From: Dolomedes plantarius
Taxonomy: Eukaryota > Arthropoda > Arachnida > Araneae > Dolomedidae
Assembly (NCBI GenBank): GCA_907164885.2
Contig: OU015492.1
Location: 206,739,493 to 206,803,492 of the forward strand
Direction: 5' to 3'
DNA: 64,000 bases
In this document: piece by piece, positions 44,068 to 55,620 of the stretch
Numbering within the stretch: the stretch's first letter is position 1
Layout: each line of letters opens with the position of its first letter
Position numbers and translations under genes: made by a program
Notes under the pieces: model-generated
Seen by the model: only the letters and a program-made list of their open reading frames with translations
Database searches by the model: none
What the model was told of the DNA's origin: nothing

Positions 44068-45684
44068 TCTGAAGCGCGAGTTCTCTTACGTTTCTCTCAG
44101 TTCCGCATCCCAGAAGATAGTTTTCAATATTTGGATGACCCCGGATGTATTGGCTAATCGTAGTAAGTACATATATGAAAAAGAGTATACCCCTCAGCGA
44201 GTGTTTTGATGATAATAATAAATATTCCGCAGTCAAGTCGTCGAAATTGCTATGCCACGAAATCGACTGCTTACGCCCTCGAAATTGTCTGTTTTTTTAC
44301 CACACCCCTTGGCGGCAGTAGGACCGTCTCCATTGTTGCCAACCCCCCTAAATAAAAGTCCTGTCTGAATTTCCCCCTTTCTCAAGTTATTAGTCATATG
44401 TGCCCATCTACACATAAAGGATGCGAAAAACAGGTTCCTGAGAATTCTACGATAAATATTCCTTTCGTCTGAAGCGGTATCTTTAGGGCCAAGGGGAAAA
44501 TTCTTTTGTCTGAGACTGACAATCGTTTCCAGAAGTTATCGCGGCTTCGTGACGGTGGAATTCTATTATTTTGGGTGGCAACGGTTATGTAAGAAAATAC
44601 TATATATTCAGAAATCGCTTGAACAATGAAGGAGAATTTTTTTTACGAGAATTGTTATTGATGAACCAAACGCCTTTTCTGTTGGTCAGAGTTGAGGAAA
44701 CGAAATTCGAGCTAAGACACGTGAAAGAAGGGTACCATGCATCTGAAGAACGAAAATGCAGAGAACAACAACAAAATAAATAAATTAGAGATAAAAAAAA
44801 ATGAATTAGACAAATAGTTTTAAGCTAAGCGTGCACACTTCAACCCTCGACACTCTTGAAAATTAGAAAAATTTTCCCATTAAATCTGAGCAATTTTTTG
44901 GACGAGACATTATATAAATGAAATAATTCTATAATATAAAGTAATGTTTTAGGAATTCTTTGATACAGAAGCAAATAGCTTCTAATCTTTATATACTTTT
45001 GTTTGGTCACTTCGAAACAAATAAGTAAAAAGTAAAAAAATAAAAACAAAACAAAGAAAGATTGTGAAATCCTTCTTTTAGATGCTAAATATAAAGGGGG
45101 GTGGGGAGTTCTAAATCAGAAACCTATTTTAACTTGAAGTTTTGACCTTTATTTATATTTTTTATTTATTCACATTTAGAAATTAACTGTGAGTTGGAAG
45201 GGAAAACATATTCAAAATATTTATATGAACATCTGTGAAAATATCTAATATTTTTGTCATCTTCAAGTTCTCTAAAATTTATCTCACAACTCGTGATGGA
45301 CGATAGTTCTTTTCGAACGGGGCTGGATAGTCAGTTACCAGATCTCGCGATTTAGAGAAATCCCGCATTTCGATTTTATTTTCCTCCAACGTACTCATCT
45401 GTTATGATTTGGTGACAACCCCATATCAACAGAGGCCCAATGCTGACTGGTATAATGGAGATGCATATTTTTACGCTTTAGTGTACAGTTATAACGTTTT
45501 TACAGCAGTTATTAATTAATATAATGTTCATTTTACATTAACTCCCAGCCTTTTTGTTTGTGTGAAAATGAAGGAAGAACTTTCGAAAAAATTTTCTCGG
45601 TTAATAAACAAGAAAGGTAAAAGATTATTAAGTACAACACACATGAATAAAGATTAGGACACGCTTCCTGTCTTACGCATGTTG
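44068..45684. other. Unassigned sequence
   Basis: Several short overlapping frames (43991-44236, 44233-44415, 44571-44783, 44840-45049) have no recognisable domain. No element termini were identified. Confidence 0.35.
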
Positions 45685-45984
45685 TTAGAACGTGTCCTTA
45701 AACGGCAAGGTGCATTTACTGCTAGACATCGGCGAAAGGCCCAAATAAGATGAATTACTGCAAACAATTAAGCTTAACGTTTGTTTAAACAGATAGTTTA
45801 ACAAACGTTCAGAGTGTTCAATCGATAAAATCCGATAAGAAGCGGGCAAAAGCAAAGCTGCTAAGAAAGATTTTACCCACAACTGCGGTCTGGTTTGGTG
45901 TCTTATAATCCAAACCAGATATGCTAAAGATAAACAAGATACATTTTTGTACAATGCTGCACTCCAGGAATAGTTAAGTGCCAT
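45685..45984 (-). other. Uncharacterised 99-codon open frame
   Basis: The predicted product (MALNYSWSAALYKNVSCLSL start; RHQTRPQLWVKSFLAALL and HSERLLNYLF inside) is longer and less biased in composition than the random frames around it. I recognise no family with confidence. The W..SFL...ERLLNYL layout is faintly like the start of PIF/Harbinger nucleases, and a fold-back MITE lies 100 bp away, but this is weak. A chance frame remains possible. Confidence 0.2.
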
Positions 45985-46079
45985 ACGCTGATGAAAAGTG
46001 ATAAATTGTAGAAACTAGGAATCGTAACTCACAAAGTGTGACGCAATAGGGCGTGCGCAGTTGCTACATGTACTATATA

Positions 46080-46420
46080 GAGGTGGTCACATTGAATCCG
46101 GAGAGTCAGCGTAAATTATTTTATCCAATCATATAGCTGAACACTATGACATCAGCAGTTGATTCAATTTCAACGCTGACGAAAGAACAAGTGATACGTC
46201 GAACCAATCACAGGTCATTTCAAGAATGTCCTGCTAATGGAGCACATGTCGTTCTTCGTACTGAAAAATACACCGAGTAAAACACCTGTGGTTGTCAGCT
46301 AATCACATGCGCTCGACGTTTTTTGTAACGCTAGCAACGTGAACAGCTTTTTCTTCTCCACGCTAACAGAATCTTTACGCTGACGCTGATGCTGCGTTTG
46401 TATTCATGCACTCTGCTCTG
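46080..46420. mobile_element. Possible fold-back MITE, partly decayed
   Basis: TCACATTGAATCCGGAGAG then TCAGCGTAAA on the left faces TTTACGCTGACGCTGATGC and GCGTTTGTATTCATG on the right. This resembles the TTCACATAGAATCCGTCAGC ends of 15853-15992. No clear target duplication. Confidence 0.4.
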
Positions 46421-46859
46421 CTGTGCCTTGGGGAATCCAGTGATTGATGTTCACTCCATACTCTATATATGCGTGGATCGCCTCCTCTTTCGGTCCTGAT
46501 GCAGAGCATCAAAGAACCCAGGGTTCCAGGGGTCAAATGGGGACAATGGGGGCGAGGGACACTAGATTAAGAAACACGAGGGACCTTGGGGGCTTACCGT
46601 GACTAATGTAACTAATGTTACCGTGGCTAATGTGATGACAGGAGTCGGGGGTCTGCATGCAGAGAACTCTGAAGGAATGTATATGCACCATCATGGTTTC
46701 AGTGTGAACAGCTCTATTGTTTGTTTGCTGTCGTGTTTAAGAATAGTGTAAATGCACTACCCATAGAAGAGGGGTGTCAGTGCCTCAAGAGAGGCTGGAC
46801 TTCTATCTGGTCCGCGAATTCTGAACCGAGTGACGAGATCAGAAAGTTATCAAACTGCG
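46421..46859. other. Unassigned sequence
   Basis: A frame starting 46721 ends within the tRNA-like piece and has no recognised product. TGACTAATGTAACTAATGTTA-like short repeats are near 46600-46630. Confidence 0.3.
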
Positions 46860-46955
46860 AGGAATCGAACGACGAGCTATCAAGACGAGGTATAGAACTA
46901 GCAACTTACAGATAACTGGCCCAACGCCTTTGCCGACCGGGCCACCGTGCCCAAC
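46860..46955 (-). repeat. tRNA-like fragment, probable SINE head
   Basis: On the minus strand, GGCACGGTGGCCCGGTCGGC (A-box region) and a B-box-like CGTTCGATTCC lie about 75 bases apart. The stems do not pair well enough for a working tRNA. Confidence 0.4.
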
Positions 46956-47241
46956 AGCTCTTTTACCACAAACATATATAATAGGTAAGAGATATCTTTA
47001 ATATGAAATCATTAAGACAGATCTTTACTATTCATATCATATAAAGCAAAATTGAGCCGTTATTAAGCGCTGCAGCTACTAGTTAATCAGTAAGCTGTTT
47101 GAGGATGGGAAAAGGGAACTTTGAATGAACAATTCTTCAAGAGAATTTGATAAGAATTGCTACTGGATTTACAAACACAAGTTAGATAAAGAATCCAGTG
47201 GCTCTTGTATGATTCTTTAACTCATTCGAGAAGCTAAAGGG

Positions 47242-47436
47242 TGTAGCGTCGTGGGTCTTTCCTGAGAAGAGATCGCCCCAAACCAAAGCTCTGTTCTTGG
47301 GAGGCCGGTTCCGAGAAGCTGAAGGGGGCCACATTTAATTACCAAGGGAAAAGTAAGCTTCTAGGGCTACTGCGATGTAAATTAGCTTCCGTATGTCTAG
47401 CGGATCCCAATTGACGCCTCGACAACAGTATGGAGG

Positions 47437-47505
<69 letters not shown>

Positions 47506-47808
47506 TACAGGAGCGCCTGATAACACGATGCAGAGACGGAGAGAGAGAGGGAGTGAAAGCCGGAGAGCGGCCCAGCAACCGGAGTCAACGAGTTCAGCGG
47601 GAGCCCAACCCAACTGCTGATAGGTGCGGTTCGTCTCTCGGTTAAAGACTGAAAGAGTGTTTCTGAATTTTTGAGAGAAATTTCTCAGATGCAGACGAGA
47701 ATAGTCTCTCTGCTACCGTACATATTGTAAATAGATTTTTAATACAAGATGTGGTTTTAAAATAATTCTGACTCTCGTGTGCTTATTTTCAACTACGAGG
47801 ACGTTACA
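47242..47808 (+). mobile_element. Solo LTR (family L2) carrying a (TA)n tract
   Basis: The unit starts TGTAGCGTCGTGGG and ends GAGGACGTTACA, giving inverted TGTAGCGTC/GACGTTACA-like ends. It is flanked by the 4-bp duplication AGGG (47238-47241, 47809-47812). The end region GTGTGCTTATTTTCAACTAC is typical of LTR 3' ends read on the plus strand. A (TA)n run occupies 47439-47500. No retrotransposon coding is adjacent. Confidence 0.75.
47439..47500. repeat. (TA)n microsatellite inside an LTR
   Basis: The TA run is about 60 bp. Open frames across it on both strands are artefacts. Confidence 0.95.
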
Positions 47809-48061
47809 AGGGTCATATAAATCTGAAGGGGTGAACTTGAATCTGAAGGGGAAAACGCTGGGATAGCTTAATGCGTTCATCAGTTGCCCTTGCAAATTTT
47901 AAATTCGCAGTCCAGCCAGTGAGTCAGCTGACATTTCCGATCCATAATCCTAATATTTAGCTATGGAGAATTTTCTCTCAATATTATTTCTCTGAATATT
48001 TCAATATTATTTTTATATATCATGTAATTTTGTAGAAAAATTGTGTAGTACTATCAGTCTA

Positions 48062-48246
48062 TGACCTTGTTCATACTGCGACCATCAGCATCAGCTTTGC
48101 TCGCATCGAAATAATTTTTCGAAATCGCCAACGTTAACATTTTCGTAACTAGTCGTTGGGAAGTCCGTGATTGGTTAAAAAATTAATTGGTTAATTTTCG
48201 ACGCCAGCAACGCAGACGCTAACGGATGCAATGTGAACAAGACTTA
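48062..48246. mobile_element. Small fold-back MITE
   Basis: Left ACCTTGTTCATACTGCGACC with ATCAGCATCAGC faces right GCAGACGCTAACGGATGCAA and TGTGAACAAGACT. The ends pair as inverted repeats and follow the same design as 15853-15992 (TTCACAT...CGTCAGCGTC). Confidence 0.6.
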
Positions 48247-48315
48247 TATTATTAAGCCCAGAGAAAAAAAAAAGAACGTGATTTATGCAAAGAAGTTGAA
48301 TTGGAATAAGACTCA

Positions 48316-48395
48316 TTATAGCGTTTGAATAGCTCAATGGGGTGCGTCCGTCTCTCAATAATACGTTCTTATTTCGATACCTGGACTTATGTCTG
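48316..48395 (+). repeat. tRNA-like fragment, possible SINE head
   Basis: AATAGCTCAATGGGGTGCGT (A-box-like) and TTTCGATACCTGG (B-box-like) occur at tRNA-like spacing without good stems. No tail or target duplication was found. Confidence 0.35.
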
Positions 48396-48738
48396 GGATA
48401 CGCAGAAAATCGTCATAATGTATTGAGGGCACTCCCATGAAACAAATGCTTCCACCCATCTGCAAAACAGAATAACTCGGCTTTGTTCAAGTCTTATCTA
48501 TAATGGCTAAATTGCTTCAAAAAGGTAAGACGCCTAATTGAAGAGAAAACAATAAAAGGGGATGGTATTTCTAAACAGTGCAATGCACCATTCTTGCAAA
48601 CTACCGCATGGGAGGTGTACATGCTGTGATGGACATCTGTCGGATAATCCAGTATTCATTGATGATAACCACTAAGCCACTGTCCAGATAGAAAAATTAA
48701 ACGTGATTTTAAAGATAATTTGTGGTAGTTGTTTTTAT

Positions 48739-48912
48739 CAGGCCCAGATTTCCGCATGGGCAAGTGGGGAATTTGCCCAGGGCCCCAAAATTATGGGGCC
48801 CTCTAATTTAGAATTAAGTTGTACATATTTTTGAAAATTTCCTATATGTGCGCAAATTAAAAACGGTTTCCATATTTTTAAAATTTTTTTTGATAATATA
48901 ATGACCATAATT

Positions 48913-48953
<41 letters not shown>

Positions 48954-49134
48954 TTTTTATTGAGGGGGGGGTAAGTATAGCTTTATAAAAAATTTATAAC
49001 CACATTAATATGGTTGAAAGTATAATGATGGAAACAGGGAAAGATTTTGACCTATCTAGTTGTAAAAATTTAAAGCAAGTGAAAGCATACTTACATCCGT
49101 AAGCGTTTCTGGTTTTATTAATTTATTTAATTTT

Positions 49135-49165
<31 letters not shown>

Positions 49166-49495
49166 TTTTTTTTTTGGGGGGGGGGGGAGTTGTAATAACT
49201 CCTGACTGTGATCTATTTTGAATTCGAAAGAAAATTTCATGAATTCATTTATTAACTTTAAAAAGTAAATTACTTAATTTGCACTTATTATTATTATTAT
49301 TTTCAAATTTTCCACTTGATGATCGAAAATGTTTTGAATTTCTGGTCCCAATTTATGGCGGGCATGGGTGAGTGTCCTACATATTCATGTGGAAATCTGG
49401 TCCTGGGGGGAACACTTGCCCCCCTTTGGATCTGACGTTGGGGGCCCCCAAAGTCTGCTTTGACCAGGGCCCCATTGGGTCAAAGTCGGGCCCTG
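48739..49495. mobile_element. hAT-type element, CAGGGCCCGA family (757 bp, non-autonomous)
   Basis: Ends CAGGCCCAGATTTCCGCATG and, as complement, CAGGGCCCGACTTTGACCCA are flanked by the perfect 8-bp duplication GTTTTTAT (48731-48738, 49496-49503). The interior holds a (TC)n run (48915-48950), a (TTTA)n run (49130-49168) and a G12 tract. No transposase. Confidence 0.92.
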
Positions 49496-49824
49496 GTTTT
49501 TATCGTGCTGTCGGTAGACTGACCACTGGTACCTTGGATTTCGTAACATTCAGATTGGTGTAAGAAAACGCGACGAGAGTATGAAATTGTCTCACAGTGT
49601 ATATTATACTAATATAAATGGGAAAATAAATTACAGTGGACGCTCGTTAATTCGAACTCGGTTAAATCGAACTTTCGGTTAATTCGAACTAATCCAAAGG
49701 CCCCCAAAAACTTGTATTGGGATTAATGTTAAAAATATCTCATTAATTCGAACTAAATTTTTATCACTTCGGTTAATTCGAACTAAAAATTTGACAAAAA
49801 AATTTCATTTTCCTCATTTAATGA

Positions 49825-50310
49825 AGAAAATACACACTGTATTTATTATTTTGTGTGTCAAAATTTCTTTTCTGTGTAAAGAGGCACATGCCTGCATTCC
49901 TAGACTATTGCATGTCCGCTAAACGTCAGTATCTATTGTCCTTCTTATTAGTGCTAAACGAAAAAAGCAATTTTCCTTTATTTGGATCGATTTTCTTAGA
50001 ATTTCAGAAAAACTAGTCTTTACTACAGATTCTAGGGAGCTGAGTCAGTTATAACTGCAGTGCAGACAAGTTAATGTGGTCTAGTTTTTCTTCCTCATTG
50101 TGTGGTGTGAACGTGTAAAAATTCAGGATGTCTACACGTGGAAAGTACAAAACCCTAACTTTTTTTTTTCATCGTTTAACGGAGAAAATACACGCTGTAT
50201 TTATTATTTTGTGTGTCAAAATCATCTGTATTTCTTTTCTGTGTAAAGAGGCACATGCCTGCATTCCTAGACTATTGCATTTTCGCTAAACGTTAGTGGC
50301 TATTGTATTT
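49825..50310. repeat. Direct repeats 358 bp apart inside the Tigger element
   Basis: GTGTGTCAAAAT, TTTCTTTTCTGTGTAAAGAG, GCACATGCCTGCATTCCTAG and ACTATTGCAT occur in the same order from about 49831 and again from about 50189. Confidence 0.9.
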
Positions 50311-50880
50311 TTGTTTAGATTGTGGTGAAAATTACCACATTACTCTGCTGACAGCTATAAATGATCTATACACCGCATGCGATGATGTTAAAGAAAGCAC
50401 AATTAGTAATTGCTTTCGTCATGCTAAATTCATGCACGCCGAAGTGAACAATCATATCGAAGAATGTGACGATATTGATACAGATTTTCCTGAATTCAAA
50501 AAAATTAACGGGATAACGTTACTTTTTCTGAATATGTAAGGTAGTATGTGTGGTAGATGAAGACGTGGAAGTCTGTGGAAAACTGAGCGATGATGACATA
50601 ATAAAAACTATCCGAGAAGATGAAATAGAAGAGACCTTATCGAAATCAGATGAGAATGCAGGGACTATTACGTGTCCTAATGATCAAGTCATAGTGGACT
50701 CTATTAAAATCTGAAAGCATTTATTCAGAGGGAACCTTCCTCTGAAAATGAATTGAAATGTTTACATCAAATCGAGAAGCTGGCTGAACAATGTAAACAT
50801 CATAAACAAAATCACACATCCATTTTACAGTTTTTCCCCAAAGTGTAATTCAAATTTTTAATTAAAGTTTACTTTTTGCT
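50128..50880 (+). pseudogene. Jerky/TIGD-type transposase, N-terminus and C-terminus only
   Basis: The start MSTRGKYKTLT at 50128 matches the opening of CENP-B-type helix-turn-helix transposases and then breaks. From about 50336 a second frame reads ITLLTAINDLYTACDDVKES and TISNCFRHAKF, and later frames give VVDEDVEVCGKL, SDDDIIKTIREDEIEE, LHQIEKLAEQCK and SILQFFPKV, the usual TIGD tail. The whole catalytic DDE region is missing, so the element is non-autonomous. Confidence 0.75.
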
Positions 50881-51103
50881 GCATATCTTCTGCTTCATTT
50901 TATGATTAAGATAAATCTGTATTGCCTTTTAATATGTTTAATTTTAGATAACATAGTATAATATATTTTCTGGGGTTATACATACTAGGAGATTTTTCTT
51001 CTTCAGTGATACACTTTTAAAGTTATATATTTTCTCTTAACATCGGATAATTCGAACTTTTTTCTGAGAACCTTTGAGTTCGAATTAACGAGCGTCCACT
51101 GTA

Positions 51104-51881
51104 TAAAGAGTTTTGTTCTGTCAGGTAGTTCCAGACTTTTGCCCTCCCACCCCGCTAATGCCAGCAAATACACACTTATTACATCAACAGGCAAGGGGTG
51201 TATTATTTATTTCTCTATGTGAAAAAGACCAAAAATTTCCCTAACAGTCTATTTTTCGTACTCCAAAATTTCATTTCACAGTATGTTTTACCTCTAGACG
51301 GCCTAAACTTTGATTAGTTCAGAGAACAGATGCTTACTGCTTGAATTATTATTTTTAGCTCTGCCTATAAGACCACTACATTGCTGATATTATTTATCTA
51401 CTATTATTTAAAATTATCAACGCTCTCGAATTTTCACTTCAGTGTAAGAAATAGAAGTCAATTTAAAGCCTACAATCAATCATTTGATTTCTTTTTCCAG
51501 GAGGCGCATGCTCTGGGTTTTTTCATAAAACATTTTTCATGCTATTTCGTGTTTCTTGATTTTTAATTGACCTTAAAATTCTAATGACAGTAATTATTTC
51601 TTTGATTTCTTTCCGAGAAATGAGAGAGCACCTCTTCTTGGGTGGTCTTGGCGCTTGGAGGTCAAGAGGAAGTATTATTTTAAGTTGCAAATTATTAAGT
51701 TTCAAAAATGTTTTCGGAAGATGTGGAAAATATGGTTGAATGGAAAACTTAATGGTTTGTTACACTACACATTGTCGCTTCTAGAAAGCTTAAAACTATT
51801 TCAATTTTCAGTTATCGGCTCTGCAAAATCCCTCGAATAATATATACACGTTGGTTACTTGTTACGTTGATTAACAACTTG
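51104..51881. other. Unassigned AT-rich sequence
   Basis: Short frames (51381-51566, 51655-51840) have no recognised domains. Confidence 0.35.
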
Positions 51882-52331
51882 TTTTTTTTTCAATTCCTAC
51901 TATTAGTTCACACTCTCTCTATATATATCTTGTTCAAATTTTCAATCGTTAATAAAAGTACTTTTTATTCATCCACTCAAGTTCAAATACATTTTTTTAA
52001 ACTTATAGTGGATGACACTTGATGTTAATACAGTTTTTTCAAATATTAATTCATTAATTAAATTTAATTAATCAATTTTAGTTTTAGACCTAGAGCGTCT
52101 CGAACGCTCTAGGTCTAGGAGTAATTCCCTCTTGGATAGTAATTTCCCTCTTGTTACTGTGTAAACGGTAGCACTGCTGTATCGCGGGCTTCTCCCGTCC
52201 TGTAGATTGCGAGATCGAATCCCCAACCTGACAAACTCTTTCTCTCTCTTTCCCCCCCTCCTAATCTCGCACAGTAGGCAAGATTCTGGCAAGCAATCCT
52301 TTTTTTCAATTCCTACTATTAGTTCACACTC
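51882..52331. mobile_element. Possible SINE insertion between 32-bp direct repeats
   Basis: A T-run plus CAATTCCTACTATTAGTTCA and CACTC appears at 51882-51915 and again at 52300-52331. Between them lies a tRNA-like stretch (TGTAAACGGTAGCACTGCTG and GAGATCGAATCCCC, about 52159-52223) and a perfect short hairpin at 52087-52118 (GACCTAGAGCG with CGCTCTAGGTC). The direct repeats could be a long target duplication or a simple duplication. Confidence 0.45.
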
Positions 52332-52394
52332 AAATTTTTCTTTGTTGACCTAAGTAGGAATTGACTTTAAATTTTTTTTTTATATATTACTTGT

Positions 52395-52610
52395 TTCTAA
52401 CGTAGGATTGCATTGCTCAATAACGGTCCTGTGGAGAGAAAAAAAAAATTGTCCGGCGTCGCGAGTTATAATTTTGGCAGCACGCCAAACCCAGTAACAG
52501 TAAACAATTAAACAGAAAAGTCCAACAAAAAAAAAAGAGGTAAGTAACGATAAGTAATCCTACGTTAATAACCCGCGGTAGTTTCGTTAGAAGAGACTAC
52601 CTGAAATATT
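52395..52610 (+). repeat. Unnamed repeat family Y (copy 1)
   Basis: The repeat begins CTAACGTAGGATTGCATTGC and ends with a hairpin, GGTAGT-TTCGTTAGAAGAG-ACTACC. Shared blocks with 57074-57305 include CTCAATAACGGT, GGAGAGAAAAAAA, GCCAAACCCAGTA, GATAAGTAATC and TACGTTRATAACCCG. No coding and no clear target duplication. ACGTAGGATT occurs inverted near both ends. Confidence 0.75.
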
Positions 52611-53125
52611 TTTTTTTATCTCCTTTCCCAGCTGTTTCGAGAAATTAGACGTTTGAAATGATTTAATCCAATTTTACAACATTCATTAAACTTAATGTTT
52701 ATTTAATTCATATTTAAATTTAACTGATCTTAGACATATTTAAAAAATCTGTTTAAATTACTCATACCTTTATAATAAGAAACATTCTCCCAAAATCAAT
52801 CACAATAGACAAGCTTGGCATCGGATATCGACATAAAGAAAAACCGTATAAAGTTGAAATGCTACTCACATTTCCGATTCCCTTTTTAACGGTAATTAAT
52901 TTTTAAAAAATGTTAAAATGGCTATTAACTAACAACTGTGTATTATATTTCAACCACTTTGTCAGATGATTGCTTTTTAATACATTTTTGTGCTGTATGG
53001 TGCTCTCATATGAAAAGTAGTAAACGATTTCGGTGGTTTTATGCGAATGTCTTAGACAAAAGTGCCTCCGCATTGGCCTCCCCCCCCCCAAAAAAAAAAA
53101 AAAGTTTTATTTAATTTAACGATAA
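52611..53125. other. Unassigned AT-rich sequence
   Basis: No features beyond C9 and A13 homopolymers near 53085-53103. Confidence 0.35.
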
Positions 53126-53815
53126 TCTATATATATAAAACAGTTCCGTAACTGACTCATTCATTCACTGACTGACTGACTGACTGACATACAACGCACA
53201 GACCAAACCGCTGGACCTAAAGGGCTGAAATTTTGCATGGCGATTCTTCTAATAGTGTAAGGGTGCACTAAGAAAGATTTTTCAAAAATTCTTCTTAGAT
53301 TTTTTTAAATTAAATTTTTAAGCTGTTTTTTAAACTTTTTTTACGTTTGCATTTAAAATAATACATTGAGGGTTATAAAATTTATATCACGAGAAAGATC
53401 ATAAAAATTCCTTCAAAATGAAATTTTTTTCGAATTTTTACCTCCATTTCCTGATTTTTGGTGAATTTTTAAAGATTAATTTTTAGAATTTAATTTATTA
53501 AATGCTGATCTCGTGATTTCTTTTTCTGGTACTTTCAATAAATTTATCGTCACGTGCGCAACAACTAAATAGACAAAAAATTTTTTTTTTCTTTCCTATG
53601 CAGCAGACGATTGGATATTATCCAAAAAAAATATCCCTTACGATTTTTTTCTAAATATATATATATATATATATATATTTTACATCAATTGTATACATTG
53701 ATCGTCGCATTTATTATAAATATATAAATTTATTTTTTTTTGGCCTTAATTGCATACATTGACCGTTGTATTTAAATTGAATGTACTTCGTAGCGAAGCG
53801 CGGGTTTTCAGCTAG
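53126..53815 (+). mobile_element. Non-autonomous Helitron (family A, copy 2)
   Basis: Preceded by A, it begins TCTATATATATAAAACAG. It ends with a CGTAGCGAAGCGCGGG hairpin region, TTTTCAGCTAG, then T. CAGTTCCGTAACTGACT, TGGCGATTCTTCT and TGGTGAATTTTTAAAG blocks are shared with 6085-6800 and 62104-62848. It contains a ~24-bp (TA)n run. No Rep/helicase coding. Confidence 0.8.
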
Positions 53816-55155
53816 TTATGTATAAAGATTCTAACTATTCCATAGGCGCAAAAAATTAAGTTACCTGACAGGGACAGTATGCACATGTGCATACTTATTG
53901 TCAAAAAAAATTGTGTTATATGCGATAACTTCTCACATAAAAACTATTACATTACGTAATTTTAGTGTTAACATTTAATTCTTCCGTTCAAGGGTTTGGA
54001 CCGTGATAAATTCCTTTATGCTTCCAACGGAACAACTCGTGCCCTTATCGACTTCGAAAATCAAGGCAGTTTTAGAACATTGGTGTCAGAGAACCGCTCA
54101 TAAATATGTAATACCTATTGTTTAAGCTATCGTTACTCTGTGGAGAAAAAGAACCTTTTGTACAAAAAATGAAAAACTAGAATAATTTACACAGCAAAGT
54201 GTTCAATTTAGCTTCCCCTAAAACACAAAGAATAACAATGTAGTAGTTTCAGGCAATATATTTTATTCGAGAAATGGGTCGAACAAATGCAATGTACTAT
54301 ATTTGATTGATAGAATGAATATGTAATTATTATTCGATAAAATAACATTGGGTCTGATAAAATGTCCTTTTAAAACTAATGAGGTGTGTGTGCATATGAT
54401 ATTTATCTCTATATGAATAATATTAAGAAATAATTTAGAACAGAGAAAGAGGTAAAAGAGAAGTTCACGATAATGAAATAAGCGCGTGAATAATAATAAA
54501 AAAAAAAACAACGGTAGTATACCAATAATAATTGGTAGAAGCACTAAGAGGTAAAGACGTCCGGTTTTCGGCAGCACAAAATATAAAATTTTTCACTTTA
54601 TTTAGGTGTTACGTAAGAGACGCCCCAATTTTAGAAATGAAACTTGACGACAAATCACCGCAAAGTTCACGAATTTAATTGCTTAAGAGGACGAACAATG
54701 AATTGCCATGTAGATTTTGAAAAAGTATTGAACTTTTAAATATAAATGAATTTATTCCATACAGCAAAATAATTGCTTCTTTTCTTTTTTTTTTTTTCTT
54801 TTTAAATTTGATCTAAATTTTCATTGACGCCAGGCGAAAACTTCTACTTGGTGTGTTGCGAGAAATGCAAATAGAAGATTTTCGAAAATTAATATTCAGT
54901 ATTACTTTTTGCTTTTTCTTATTTTATAACATCAAAATGATTTCAAATAAACCCGTGTTTAAAATAATAATCTCTAACTCAAACGAAAGAAAAGTTTCAT
55001 CTTAAGTACTGACAAATCGACATTCCCGTTTTCTTATTTCTTTGATACTTTCTTAAGATTTTTCTTCTTATTGTTATATACTTATTTTTAAGGCCTTTTC
55101 CTCAATCATTAATCATTAATCATTATCATTGATTCTTACTTGAAAATTTAAAATA
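53816..55155. other. Unassigned AT-rich sequence
   Basis: Includes a minus-strand frame at 54263-54577, hydrophobic and low complexity, with no recognised domain. Confidence 0.35.
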
Positions 55156-55163
55156 TTACTATC

Positions 55164-55317
55164 CAAGGGTGGCTCCAAGGGGGGAGCAGTAGGGGCAATT
55201 GCCCCCCCCCCCCCCAAACAAAAAAAGACCAGCGTATTTTTTTTTCATAGCCTAAAATTATATAATCATAGACCTAATATTAAATGAGTTTTAATTTAAA
55301 ATGAGAAGTTGTTTATT

Positions 55318-55348
<31 letters not shown>

Positions 55349-55394
55349 CATACACACACACACACACACACACATCTATATCTATATCTATCTA

Positions 55395-55433
<39 letters not shown>

Positions 55434-55612
55434 AATACACATACATACATACACACACGCACACATATATATATGAAATGTCCGGAATGGACATCTCATG
55501 AAATTATATATATATATACATATATATGTATATATATATAGAACCCTAAGAGCCGTTGTTAATGTTGACCCCCCCCCCCCCCCCCCAAATCTCTGGACTG
55601 GAGCCGCCATTG
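55164..55612. mobile_element. hAT-type element, GGCGGCTCCAG-type ends (449 bp)
   Basis: The left end CAAGGGTGGCTCCAAGG and the right end (complement CAATGGCGGCTCCAGTCC) are flanked by TTACTATC (55156-55163) and TTCCTATC (55613-55620), 7 of 8 identical. C14 and C18 tracts lie just inside each end, and a compound (TA)n/(CA)n block fills 55323-55540. Confidence 0.8.
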
Positions 55613-55620
55613 TTCCTATC

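Larger units (their letters stand above)
49634..51101 (+). mobile_element. Tigger-type element (TTAATTCGAAC family), internally deleted (1468 bp)
   Basis: Inverted ends CAGTGGACGCTCGTTAATTC and complement are flanked by TA (49632-49633, 51102-51103). TTAATTCGAAC motifs are iterated four times at the left end. It contains the first codons and the tail of a jerky/TIGD-type transposase, and two ~110-bp direct repeats 358 bp apart. Confidence 0.88.
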
